Program-made: the position numbers and the translations under genes
From: a bacterium
Lineage (GTDB): Bacteria > Acidobacteriota > Thermoanaerobaculia > Multivoradales > JAHEKO01
Direction of reading: 5' to 3'
Assembly (NCBI GenBank): GCA_024224155.1
Contig: JAAENP010000269.1
Location: 1 to 37,821 of the forward strand
Length of the DNA: 37,821 nucleotides
The notes under the pieces: model-generated
Database searches by the model: none
Seen by the model: only the letters and a program-made list of their open reading frames with translations
Told to the model about the DNA's origin: nothing
Part shown: positions 1 to 7,299 of the stretch, piece by piece
Position numbering within the stretch: position 1 is the stretch's first letter
Layout: each line of letters opens with the position of its first letter

Positions 1-2
1 AC

Positions 3-1016
3 ACCCAGGAGCAGCGCGGCGACGACGAGATCGTCGCCAGCTACAGCGTGACCACCGGCGAACCGGTGTGGCGACACCGCGACGCGGCACGGTTCTGGGA
101 CTCCCATGTCGGCGCCGGTCCGCGCGGGACGCCGGCTTGCGGCGGCGGTCGCGTCTTCACGCTCGGTGCGACCGGAATCGTGAACGCGCTCGACGCCGCT
201 GACGGCGCCGTGGTGTGGTCGCGCAACGCGGCGTCCGACACCGACACGAAGGTCCCGCAATTCGGCTTCACGAGCTCGCCGTTGGTGGTCGACGACATTG
301 TCATCGTCGCCGTCGCCGGCCAGCTCGTCGCCTACGACACCGCTACCGGCGATCCCCGCTGGTTCGGCCCGGATGGTAGCAGCGGCTACAGCTCGCCTCA
401 TCTGTTGACGCTCGACGGGGTCGCGCAGGTCCTGCTGTTGAGCGGCGCGGGCGCGACCAGCGTCGCGCCGGCCGATGGCACGCTGTTCTGGGAGTACACA
501 TGGCCAGGCTACAGCTACCTGCAGCCGGCCCTGACCGCGGGCGGCGATGTCCTGATCAGCGACGTCGAGTTCATGCCCACCGGAATGCGCCGCCTCGCAG
601 TCACCCAGGGGCCCGGCGGCTGGACGATCGAAGAACGCTGGAGCTCGGCGGGGTTGAAGCCGCACTTCAGCGACTTCGTCGTTCACGACGGCCACGCCTA
701 CGGCTTCGACGGCAGCATTCTCGCGTCGATCGGCGTCGCGGACGGCGAGCGCAAGTGGAAGGGCGGGCGCTACGGCCACGGCCAGCTCGTGCTGTTGCCC
801 GACCAGGACTTGCTGCTGGTGCTGTCGGAGCGAGGTGAGCTGGCGCTCGTCGCGGCGACTCCCGACCGGTTCACGGAGCTGGCGCGGTTCCCGGCGATCG
901 AGGGCAGGACCTGGAACCACCCGGCGCTGGTCGGCGACGTCCTGCTGGTGCGCAACAGCCAGGAGATGGCCGCGTTCCGGCTGTCCCGCCTGGCGGGTGA
1001 CGGGGCGGGCGGCTGA
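3..1016 (+). CDS. PQQ-type beta-propeller repeat protein, 5' end outside window
   Basis: The frame is open from the left edge and stops with TGA at 1014-1016, so the N-terminus is missing. A GTG at 48 lies in frame, but the codons before it read on in the same repeat style, so it is not the likely start. The protein carries several PQQ/WD-like propeller blades with the pattern aspartate-x-x-x-G-x-x-x-W: around SVTTGEPVW, LDAADGAVVW, YDTATGDPRW, APADGTLFW and GVADGERKW. Families with this fold include BamB-like scaffold proteins and quinoprotein dehydrogenases. No residues proving PQQ binding or catalysis are visible, and export cannot be judged without the N-terminus. It converges on codA and nothing links it to the transport genes. 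I am confident of the fold only. Confidence 0.75.
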   Translation, partial: TQEQRGDDEIVASYSVTTGEPVWRHRDAARFWDSHVGAGPRGTPACGGGRVFTLGATGIVNALDAADGAVVWSRNAASDTDTKVPQFGFTSSPLVVDDIVIVAVAGQLVAYDTATGDPRWFGPDGSSGYSSPHLLTLDGVAQVLLLSGAGATSVAPADGTLFWEYTWPGYSYLQPALTAGGDVLISDVEFMPTGMRRLAVTQGPGGWTIEERWSSAGLKPHFSDFVVHDGHAYGFDGSILASIGVADGERKWKGGRYGHGQLVLLPDQDLLLVLSERGELALVAATPDRFTELARFPAIEGRTWNHPALVGDVLLVRNSQEMAAFRLSRLAGDGAGG

Positions 1017-1025
1017 CGGGAGTTG

Positions 1026-1050
1026 CCTTCGCTTGTCATGAAAGCGAAGG
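1026..1050. terminator. Hairpin between convergent genes
   Basis: A perfect 9-bp inverted repeat, CCTTCGCTT (1026-1034) and AAGCGAAGG (1042-1050), encloses a 7-base loop. It lies in the 57-base gap between two convergent stop codons, where a bidirectional terminator is expected. Neither side has a T-tract, so termination strength is uncertain. Confidence 0.5.
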
Positions 1051-1073
1051 TCCCGACCGCCCACCGGCCCGAG

Positions 1074-2354
1074 CTACGGCGCCCGAAAGGTGACTTCCTG
1101 CTCCCGGTCGCCCAGGTGCAGGAGGCTCCGGACCCGAGCGGTCTCGGCAATGACCTGGCCGCGACGGATTACGAAGAGCCGCGCCGCCTTCGTCCTCAGG
1201 GCCTCGATCTTGTCGGCCGCCTGCAGGATGACGAAGTCGGCGTTCGAGCCTTCCTGTAGGCCGTAGCCGTCGAGACCCAGGGTCTCGGCACCGTTGACGG
1301 TCACGGCGTCGAACATCTTCGGCATCTCGTCGAGGGCGGTCATCTGGGCGACGTGGAGGCCCATGCTCGCCACCTCGAGCATGTCGTGCGTGCCCAGGCT
1401 GTACCAGGGATCCATCACACAGTCGTGCCCGAAGGAGACGTTTACGCCCGCGGCCATGAGCTCCTTGACCCGGGTCATACCGCGGCGCTTGGGATAGGTG
1501 TCGTGGCGGCCCTGGAGCACGATGTTGATCAGCGGGTTCGGTACCGTGCTCAAGCCCGCCTCGGCAATCAGCGAGATAAGCTTGCTGGCGTAGTAGTTGT
1601 CCATCGAGTGCATCGACGTCAGATGCGAACCGGTGACCCGGCCTTCGAGCCCCAGTCGCAGGGTCTCGTTGGCCAGGGTCTCGACGTGCCGCGACAGGGG
1701 ATCGTCGGTCTCATCGCAGTGCATGTCCACCCGCAGGCCGCGCTCGGCCGCCAGCTCGCACAGGGTCCTCACCGAGGCCGTGCCTTCTTTCATGGTGCGC
1801 TCGAAGTGGGGTATGCCACCGACGACGTCGACGCCCAGGTCGAGCGCACGGCCGACCAGCTCCGGCGCGTTCGGAAAACGGAAGTAACCGTCCTGAGGGA
1901 ACGCCACCAGCTGGATATCGAGGTAGGGAGCCAGCTCCTGGCGCAGCTCGAGCAGGGCCTGGACGCCGACAAGTCGCTCTTCACAGACGTCGACGTGACT
2001 GCGAATCGCCAAGGTGCCCCGGGCAATCGCCCAGTGACAGAGCTCGCGCGCACGCTCCTTCACGGACTCGACCGTCAGACTCGGTTTGAGCTCGCTCCAC
2101 AACCGGATACCTTCGAGTAGGGTGCCGCTTTCGTTCATCCTCGGCTGCCCGACACTCAGAGTCGAATCCAGGTGGAAGTGGCTCTCGACGAAGGGGGCTG
2201 TGACCAGACAGCCGGTGGCGTCGATCTCGCGCTCGGCCTCCCCCTCGATCGCCGGCGCGACCTCTTCTACCTTGCCGTCGCGGACGGCGATATCGATGCT
2301 GCGACGGCCATCGGGGAGATTCGCGTCGCGGACGATCAGGTCGAGAGTCGGCAT
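1074..2354 (-). CDS. codA: Cytosine deaminase (CodA family)
   Basis: This 426-residue amidohydrolase converts cytosine to uracil and ammonia in the cytoplasm (pyrimidine salvage); family members also deaminate isoguanine and related bases. It aligns nearly collinearly with E. coli CodA with an offset of two residues. The metal ligands are H59 and H61 (ESHFHLD), H212 (MHCDE) and D311; E215, Q154 and H244 match the remaining active-site residues. The QGRHDTYPKRRG segment is also CodA-like. The residue after D311 is C312, where E. coli has D314, a position known to affect substrate preference. The ATG start lies 9 bases after the permease stop, making this the last gene of a BMP-type ABC transporter operon, which implies that the transporter feeds bases or nucleosides to the enzyme. 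Confidence 0.9.
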   Translation of the reverse strand: MPTLDLIVRDANLPDGRRSIDIAVRDGKVEEVAPAIEGEAEREIDATGCLVTAPFVESHFHLDSTLSVGQPRMNESGTLLEGIRLWSELKPSLTVESVKERARELCHWAIARGTLAIRSHVDVCEERLVGVQALLELRQELAPYLDIQLVAFPQDGYFRFPNAPELVGRALDLGVDVVGGIPHFERTMKEGTASVRTLCELAAERGLRVDMHCDETDDPLSRHVETLANETLRLGLEGRVTGSHLTSMHSMDNYYASKLISLIAEAGLSTVPNPLINIVLQGRHDTYPKRRGMTRVKELMAAGVNVSFGHDCVMDPWYSLGTHDMLEVASMGLHVAQMTALDEMPKMFDAVTVNGAETLGLDGYGLQEGSNADFVILQAADKIEALRTKAARLFVIRRGQVIAETARVRSLLHLGDREQEVTFRAP

Positions 2355-2363
2355 CTTCTTAGA

Positions 2364-3326
2364 TCACCGCTCTTCCTTCCGAAACGGCACCAGCAGGGCC
2401 GCGGGCGGCGTCGCGCTTCGAGACACCGCGGCCATGGCCACGATGGTCAGCACGAAGGGCAGCATCAGAAAGAACTGATAGGGAATCTCGATCACCCCGC
2501 TGGCCTGCAGCCTGAGCTGGAGGGCGTCGACGAAACCGAAAAGCAGCGCTCCGGCAAGGCACTTCCAGGGACTCCACTGTCCAAAGACCACCAAGGCGAT
2601 GCAGACCCAACCGCGCCCGGAGATGACGCCGAAGGTGAAGGCGTTGAACTGGGCCATCGATAGATAGGCGCCGGCGGCGCCCATAAGCATTCCCGACAAC
2701 ACCAGAGCCTGGTAGCGCATCTTAGCGACGCTCACCCCGGCGCCGTCGGCCGCGCGAGGGTTCTCCCCCACCGCCCTGAGACTCAGCCCCCAGGGCGTCT
2801 GGTAGAGAACGAACGCCGCCGCCGGCACCAGGAGCAAGGCCAGATAGACGAGAGCGAACTGGTTGAACAGCACGGGTCCGAGAACCGGGAGTTTCGAAAG
2901 CAGCGGCAGCGGCAGCGCTTGAAACGCTTCGACATTGGGGGGAACCGACGGCTGACCGAAGATCAAACGATAGAAGAAGAACGCCAAACCGGTGCAAAGC
3001 AGGGTCGTGCCGATCCCCGACACGTGCTGGCTCAGGCCCAGAGTGACGGTCAGGAAACCCATCAACAGCGCCGCCAGAGCGCCGGTCGCCATGGCCGCCA
3101 GGATGCCGAGCCAGAGGCTGCCGCTGTAGTAGGCCGCGGTGAATCCGGTCATCGAGCCGAGCAGCATGATCCCCTCGATGCCGAGATTGAGGACGCCACC
3201 GCGCTCGGTGAACATCTCACCGATCGTCGCCAGAATGAGCGGGGTCGCGATCCGCAGAATCGCGGCGAAGAAGCCGACCTGGAGGATCTCGCCGAAGATC
3301 TCGCTCAAGGAAGCGGCCGCTTGCAA
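2364..3326 (-). CDS. BMP-type ABC transporter permease, second subunit (NupQ/YufQ-like)
   Basis: This polytopic inner-membrane permease belongs to the branched-chain-amino-acid/simple-sugar permease superfamily, in the subgroup that works with BMP nucleoside-binding lipoproteins. Signature stretches are ERGGVLNLGIEG near the N-terminus, LRAVGENPRAADGAGV in the middle and SGRGWVCIALVVFG near the end. It resembles the permease at 14148-15086 along its length. The start is uncertain. The frame is open to a TTG at 3383, overlapping the upstream gene by 44 bases, but TTG at 3326 or 3308 gives a length near the 312-residue paralogue. The ATG that overlaps the upstream stop (3343) is in another frame and ends after 12 codons. 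No good ribosome binding site precedes any candidate, so coupled translation is likely. Confidence 0.85.
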   Translation of the reverse strand: MQAAASLSEIFGEILQVGFFAAILRIATPLILATIGEMFTERGGVLNLGIEGIMLLGSMTGFTAAYYSGSLWLGILAAMATGALAALLMGFLTVTLGLSQHVSGIGTTLLCTGLAFFFYRLIFGQPSVPPNVEAFQALPLPLLSKLPVLGPVLFNQFALVYLALLLVPAAAFVLYQTPWGLSLRAVGENPRAADGAGVSVAKMRYQALVLSGMLMGAAGAYLSMAQFNAFTFGVISGRGWVCIALVVFGQWSPWKCLAGALLFGFVDALQLRLQASGVIEIPYQFFLMLPFVLTIVAMAAVSRSATPPAALLVPFRKEER

Positions 3327-3339
3327 TGGGAGTTGGTTT

Positions 3340-4392
3340 TCATCTTTGAACGCGCACGCGATACTGGGTGAACAGGATGGCAATCAACATCGAGATCAGC
3401 GCCACGCCCTGGAAGACGTCGGCAAGAAACACCGGCACGCCCGTGGCCCTCGACATGGACTCGGCGCCGGTGATGATGACGGCGAAAAAGAACGCCGCCG
3501 GGAGAACTCCGATCGGGTTGAGCAACGCCAGGGTCGCGATCACGATGCCGGTGTAGCCGTAGCCCGGAGACAGTCCGGCCATCACCTGAAAGTGGATACC
3601 CCCCACCTCCCCCACTCCGGCAAGGCCTGCCAGAGCCCCCGACAGCGCGGCCGTGGCGACGATCACCAGCGGGATCCTGATGCCGGCATAGCGGGCGGCG
3701 GTGGCGTTCTCACCCACGGCCCGGATGTTGAACCCGAGAGTCGTGCGCTGCATGAGGAACCAGACCAGTGGTGCGGCCGCAAACGCCAGGATGACGCCGA
3801 GATGCAGGCGCGTGCCGCCGAGGAGGATCGGGAACTCGGCGTCCAGGCGGATGTCGGGTGAGTCGGGATATCCGCTCAGGGGATCCTTCCAGGGCCCGTC
3901 CACCAGGGCCATCATCAGATAGAACATGATGAAGTTGAGCAACAGCGTCGTGACCACGTCGTCGACCCTGTACCGGGTCTTGAGCAGAGCCGGAATCAGA
4001 GCCCATACGGCGCCGGCGGCCATGCCGCTGACCAGCATCAGAGGTACTAGGCTCCAACTCGGAAGCGCGCCCCGGCCACCAATGAACGCCGCGGCCATGG
4101 CGCCTGCCAGTAGCTGGCCCTCGGCGCCGATGTTCCAGAACTTGGCGCGAAAGGCGACCGCGACGGCCAGACCGGTAAAAGCAATCGGGGCCGCCTTCAC
4201 CAGGGTCTCGACGAAGTTGAACTTCGAGCTCACCGCACTCAGCAGCAACTTCGTGTAGGCATCGAGAACGCCGGCACCGGCCAGAGCGACCAGACCGCCG
4301 CAGATGATGAGAGTTGCCAGGATGGCGAAGAAAGGCAGCGACAGCTTGAGCCACGTCGGTGTGTACGGTCGCGTTTCCAGTCGGAATCGCAT
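3340..4392 (-). CDS. BMP-type ABC transporter permease, first subunit (NupP/YufP-like)
   Basis: This 350-residue inner-membrane permease pairs with the product of the next gene to form the channel of the first ABC transporter. Family marks are FRAKFWNIGAEGQLLAGA, TRYRVDDVVTTLLLNFI and IRAVGENATAARYAGI, each followed by hydrophobic segments, and a late GYGYTGIVIATLA. The frame is open much further upstream, but that part only shadows the ATPase gene. The correct start is the ATG at 4392, whose A is the last base of the ATPase TGA stop, a classic coupled TGATG junction. Length and motif order match the plus-strand paralogue at 13073-14158. Specificity is set by the binding protein; nucleosides are inferred from family and context. 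Confidence 0.88.
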   Translation of the reverse strand: MRFRLETRPYTPTWLKLSLPFFAILATLIICGGLVALAGAGVLDAYTKLLLSAVSSKFNFVETLVKAAPIAFTGLAVAVAFRAKFWNIGAEGQLLAGAMAAAFIGGRGALPSWSLVPLMLVSGMAAGAVWALIPALLKTRYRVDDVVTTLLLNFIMFYLMMALVDGPWKDPLSGYPDSPDIRLDAEFPILLGGTRLHLGVILAFAAAPLVWFLMQRTTLGFNIRAVGENATAARYAGIRIPLVIVATAALSGALAGLAGVGEVGGIHFQVMAGLSPGYGYTGIVIATLALLNPIGVLPAAFFFAVIITGAESMSRATGVPVFLADVFQGVALISMLIAILFTQYRVRVQR

Positions 4393-5963
4393 CACGCCGC
4401 GTCCCCACTCCCCGCGGCGGAACTCGAGACCACCCCGGCCATGAGCAGGCCGACCCTCCGAACCGTCGCCTCTTCGATCGGCAGCGTGTCCATGACCCTG
4501 CCCTCGTACATCACCGCGATGCGGTCGGAGAGCAGAAACAACTCCTCGAGGTCTTCGCTGATCAGCAAGATCGCCCCTCCCGATTCCCGGACCTCGAGGA
4601 ATCGCTCGTGGACGAACTGCGCGGCCCCGACGTCCAGACCACGGGTGGGCTGCGCCGCCAGCACCACCAGCGGATCGAACGCCAGCTCCCGTGCCAAGAG
4701 GACCTTCTGCAAGTTGCCTCCGGACAGGGTGCCGGTGCGGACGTCGAGTGCGGCACATTTGATGTCGAAGCGCTCGACCTGCTGTTGGACGAAGGCTCGC
4801 GTCTTCTTTCGGTCGAGCACGCCGTAGCGGCTGAACGGAGCGGCATGAACCCGCGGCAAGACCATGCTGTCGCACATGGGGAGCGACGAGATCAGTCCGG
4901 TCCCGAGCCGATCCTCCGGGATCCTGCCGACCCGGAGGTCTTGAATCGCCCGGGGATTGGGATAGACGACGAGCTCTCCCGCCACCTCCAGCTCACCCCG
5001 CGTCTGTTTGCGGACGCCGGCGATGATCTCGGCCACCTCCAACTGGCCGTTGCCCGAAACACCCGCCAGGCCTAGCACTTCGCCGGCGCGCACCTCGAGG
5101 GAGACCTCACGAAGCGGCACTCCCTCACTTCCGGCCGCATCCGGATTCGTGGCCACCTGCCGCAGGCTGAGCAGCGCCCTCCCGGGGTCGCTCGGCAGCT
5201 TCTCGGGCGGAACGATCTCATGCCCGCACATCAGGCTGCCCAGCTCACGCTCACTCACCGCGGCGACGTCGTCGACGGTCGCCGTAACCCGGCCCCGTCG
5301 CATGATCATCGCGCGGTTGGTGATCGCCTTGACCTCGTAGAGCTTGTGACTGATGAATATGATCCCGAGACCGTCGCCGGCCATCGCGCGCAAGGCCTCG
5401 AACAGGGCATCCGCCTCCTGAGGGGTCAGCACGGCGGTGGGCTCGTCGAGAATCAAGATCCGCGCATCCCGAAACAACGCCTTGATGATCTCGAGCCGCT
5501 GCTGCTCGCCGATCGCCAGCTCCGAGACCGGTGTATCCGGCGCGAGGCTCAAGCCGAAGCGGTCGTCGATCTCGGCCAGCCTCTTCCGGGCACCGGCCCG
5601 ATCGACGTGCCCGCGGCTGCCGGACCGGCCGATCATCAGGTTGTCCAGCACCGTCAGCCGGGGAACGAGGTGAAAATGCTGATGCACCATTCCGACCCCG
5701 AGTGCGAGAGCGTCCGCCGAGTTCGTAATGGAGACCGGGCGGCCTTCGATCTCGATCTCGCCGCTGTCCGGAGCGTAGGTCCCGAACAGCATGTTCATCA
5801 GAGTGGTCTTGCCGGCGCCGTTCTCGCCCAGCAGGCCGAGGATGTCGCCGCGACGAAGGCCCAGATCAACATCCTGGTTGGCCTTGACGGCGCCGAAGCT
5901 CTTCGACATGCCGCGCATGGCGAGAAGCGGCTGGCGCTTGCTTGTCATCCGCTTGCTTGTCAT
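4392..5963 (-). CDS. ABC transporter ATPase with two nucleotide-binding domains (NupO/YufO-like)
   Basis: This cytoplasmic ATPase of about 523 residues powers the first BMP-type transporter. The first nucleotide-binding domain has Walker A GENGAGKTT (46-54), a signature-like IGEQQ (151-155) and Walker B ILILDEP (169-175). The second has the degenerate Walker A typical of this subfamily (GVSGNGQ), an LSGGNLQK signature and AAQPTRGLD in place of a canonical Walker B. The frame opens at GTG 5987, but ATG 5963 has AAGGA seven bases ahead and is preferred. A 15-bp tandem duplication repeats this ATG, so the protein begins MTSKRMTSKR and ATG 5948 is a second candidate. It overlaps the downstream permease by one base. 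Confidence 0.9.
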   Translation of the reverse strand: MTSKRMTSKRQPLLAMRGMSKSFGAVKANQDVDLGLRRGDILGLLGENGAGKTTLMNMLFGTYAPDSGEIEIEGRPVSITNSADALALGVGMVHQHFHLVPRLTVLDNLMIGRSGSRGHVDRAGARKRLAEIDDRFGLSLAPDTPVSELAIGEQQRLEIIKALFRDARILILDEPTAVLTPQEADALFEALRAMAGDGLGIIFISHKLYEVKAITNRAMIMRRGRVTATVDDVAAVSERELGSLMCGHEIVPPEKLPSDPGRALLSLRQVATNPDAAGSEGVPLREVSLEVRAGEVLGLAGVSGNGQLEVAEIIAGVRKQTRGELEVAGELVVYPNPRAIQDLRVGRIPEDRLGTGLISSLPMCDSMVLPRVHAAPFSRYGVLDRKKTRAFVQQQVERFDIKCAALDVRTGTLSGGNLQKVLLARELAFDPLVVLAAQPTRGLDVGAAQFVHERFLEVRESGGAILLISEDLEELFLLSDRIAVMYEGRVMDTLPIEEATVRRVGLLMAGVVSSSAAGSGDAA

Positions 5964-5964
5964 C
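5935..5964. repeat. 15-bp perfect tandem duplication over a start codon
   Basis: The 15-mer CGCTTGCTTGTCATC occurs at 5935-5949 and again at 5950-5964. On the minus strand each copy reads as an ATG start followed by codons for TSKR, so the ATPase gene carries two in-frame initiation codons 15 bases apart. Confidence 0.9.
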
Positions 5965-5978
5965 GACTGGTCCTTCTC

Positions 5979-6022
5979 GGTCGACACCCTTCGCTTCGCT
6001 CGAGGACAAGCGGAGGTCGACC
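5979..6022 (-). other. Intercistronic hairpin between binding-protein and ATPase genes
   Basis: GGTCGAC (5979-5985) pairs with GTCGACC (6016-6022), and inside it CGCTT (5992-5996) pairs with AAGCG (6008-6012). The structure lies 24 bases after the binding-protein stop and just before the ATPase start. By analogy with other ABC operons it may protect the 3' end of the binding-protein message so that this subunit is made in excess. That role is inferred. Confidence 0.45.
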
Positions 6023-6046
6023 GCTACAGATCGGCAACCCTCCCGC

Positions 6047-7108
6047 CTAGTCGGATCTCGGAGTCCCCTCGTCGACGTCCACGCGAAAGGTCCCGGCCAC
6101 GATCTCTTCGGTCTTGGCATCTACCATCTCCTTGACCTCGGCCGGGAGCTTCTCTTCCCAGCCGTGGTAGGGCGCGAGGTAGGAGCCACCCTTGGCCATG
6201 AACGAGAAGGCGCCGAAATCCTGGGCGGTGAACACCCCGGCCTCGACCAGCTTGACCGCCTGCTGGACCGTCGGCCACATATCCCAGACCGGACCGGTGA
6301 TGACGTGATCCGGCCCGAGCTCGCTCTGGTCGGACATGTTCGAGATGGCATAAACGTCCTTCTCCACGCAAGCCTCCACCACCCCGAAACGTTCGGCGAA
6401 GAGCACATCCGCGCCGGCTTCGATCTGTGCCAAGGCCGCTTCCTTCGCCTTGGGTGGGTCGAAGAACGAGCCGATGAAGGACACCTTCGCCTTGATGTCC
6501 GGATTGACCTCCCGGGCGCCGGCGAGGAAGGCATTGGAGATCCGGTTGACCTCTGGAATCGGCATCGCGGCCACGATGCCGATGACGTTCGACTGGGTCG
6601 TCTTTCCCGCGATCATGCCCGAAAGGTAGGCCGGCTCGTGGATCCAGTTATCGAACACGCCGAAATTGGGCTCCGCCGGGCCGATGCCCGAGCCAAACAC
6701 GAAGGCCACGTCCGGATAGGCCGCCGACGTCCGCCGCGCGATGCGCTCGGCGCCGAAGGCGTCACCCATGATCAGCTGATACCCGCCCTCGGCGTACTCA
6801 CGCATCACTCGGGCAAAGTCCGCGGCCTTGACGCTCTCCGACCACGTGTACTCGATACCCAGCTCTGCCTGGGCCTTGAGCAACGCCACGTGGATCTGGT
6901 TCACCCAGGGCTCTTCGATCGGGGTCTCGAACACCGCCGCGACCTTGAGACCCCCGGTCTTTGCCATGGCGGCGTCACCGCCAGCGGCGGGCGCCGCCTC
7001 CTCCTCGGCGCCGCCACACCCGAGTCCGAGGACCGCGAGCGCCAGCAAGAGACCGACCCCGGCCAGATTACGTCTGCTACGGCATGGTTGTTCTTTCGGG
7101 TTGGACAT
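6047..7108 (-). CDS. BMP-family ABC transporter substrate-binding lipoprotein
   Basis: This 353-residue exported protein is the ligand receptor of the first ABC transporter. It has a basic N-terminus, a hydrophobic segment, and a cysteine at 31 followed by an Ala/Glu/Gly-rich linker, consistent with a lipoprotein, although the lipobox (LGLGC) is imperfect. The mature part is the BMP/Med/PnrA fold, with the marks YLSGMIAGK, AAMPIPEVNR and ITGPVWDMWPTV. Characterised members bind purine or pyrimidine nucleosides; which ligand is bound here cannot be told. The start is firm: AAGGAGGAGG sits just ahead of the ATG. It heads an operon that continues with ATPase, two permeases and codA. It is only distantly similar to the binding protein at 10387-11520, so the two transporters probably differ in ligand. 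Confidence 0.9.
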   Translation of the reverse strand: MSNPKEQPCRSRRNLAGVGLLLALAVLGLGCGGAEEEAAPAAGGDAAMAKTGGLKVAAVFETPIEEPWVNQIHVALLKAQAELGIEYTWSESVKAADFARVMREYAEGGYQLIMGDAFGAERIARRTSAAYPDVAFVFGSGIGPAEPNFGVFDNWIHEPAYLSGMIAGKTTQSNVIGIVAAMPIPEVNRISNAFLAGAREVNPDIKAKVSFIGSFFDPPKAKEAALAQIEAGADVLFAERFGVVEACVEKDVYAISNMSDQSELGPDHVITGPVWDMWPTVQQAVKLVEAGVFTAQDFGAFSFMAKGGSYLAPYHGWEEKLPAEVKEMVDAKTEEIVAGTFRVDVDEGTPRSD

Positions 7109-7172
7109 TGCCTCCTCCTTCTGGCCAATGGCCGGTTCGAATCATGGAACTGAAATCTGCCTGGGTACGGGC

Positions 7173-7199
7173 TACGCCTGATCAGCGTATTGGATACGC
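7173..7199. promoter_or_regulatory. Candidate operator: three TACGC/GCGTA half-sites
   Basis: TACGC (7173-7177) and GCGTA (7185-7189) form an inverted repeat around CTGATCA. GCGTAT (7185-7190) and ATACGC (7194-7199) form a second inverted repeat around TGG, sharing the middle half-site. The array lies in the 191-base leader of the minus-strand transporter operon. It looks like a binding site for a dimeric repressor, but no regulator is encoded nearby and no clear promoter can be fixed beside it. Confidence 0.4.
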
Positions 7200-7258
7200 A
7201 GACCCTTCGAGGCCACCAAGCAAGTCTTGCTGTGAGCAGTGTAGCAGGGGGAGTCGAA

Positions 7259-7299
7259 CCCGGGCGCTTCCCCCGGTTCGTAGCGAGTCGGCGCCCGGG
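7259..7299 (-). terminator. Hairpin after malonyl-CoA decarboxylase gene
   Basis: CCCGGGCGC (7259-7267) and GCGCCCGGG (7291-7299) form a perfect 9-bp GC-rich stem with a 23-base loop directly after the TAG stop of the decarboxylase. No T-tract follows, so this is a possible terminator or 3'-protecting structure. Confidence 0.4.

Noticed and set aside
4393-4875. N-terminal extension of the minus-strand permease frame up to 4875
   Set aside because: The extension is arginine-rich shadow of the ATPase gene; the TGATG junction at 4390-4394 gives the true start.
7245-7267. A T-arm-like string on the minus strand (GGGTTCGACTCCC) suggesting a tRNA
   Set aside because: Only three base pairs of a T stem form and no acceptor, D or anticodon arms can be drawn around it; it lies within the 9-bp hairpin after the decarboxylase gene.
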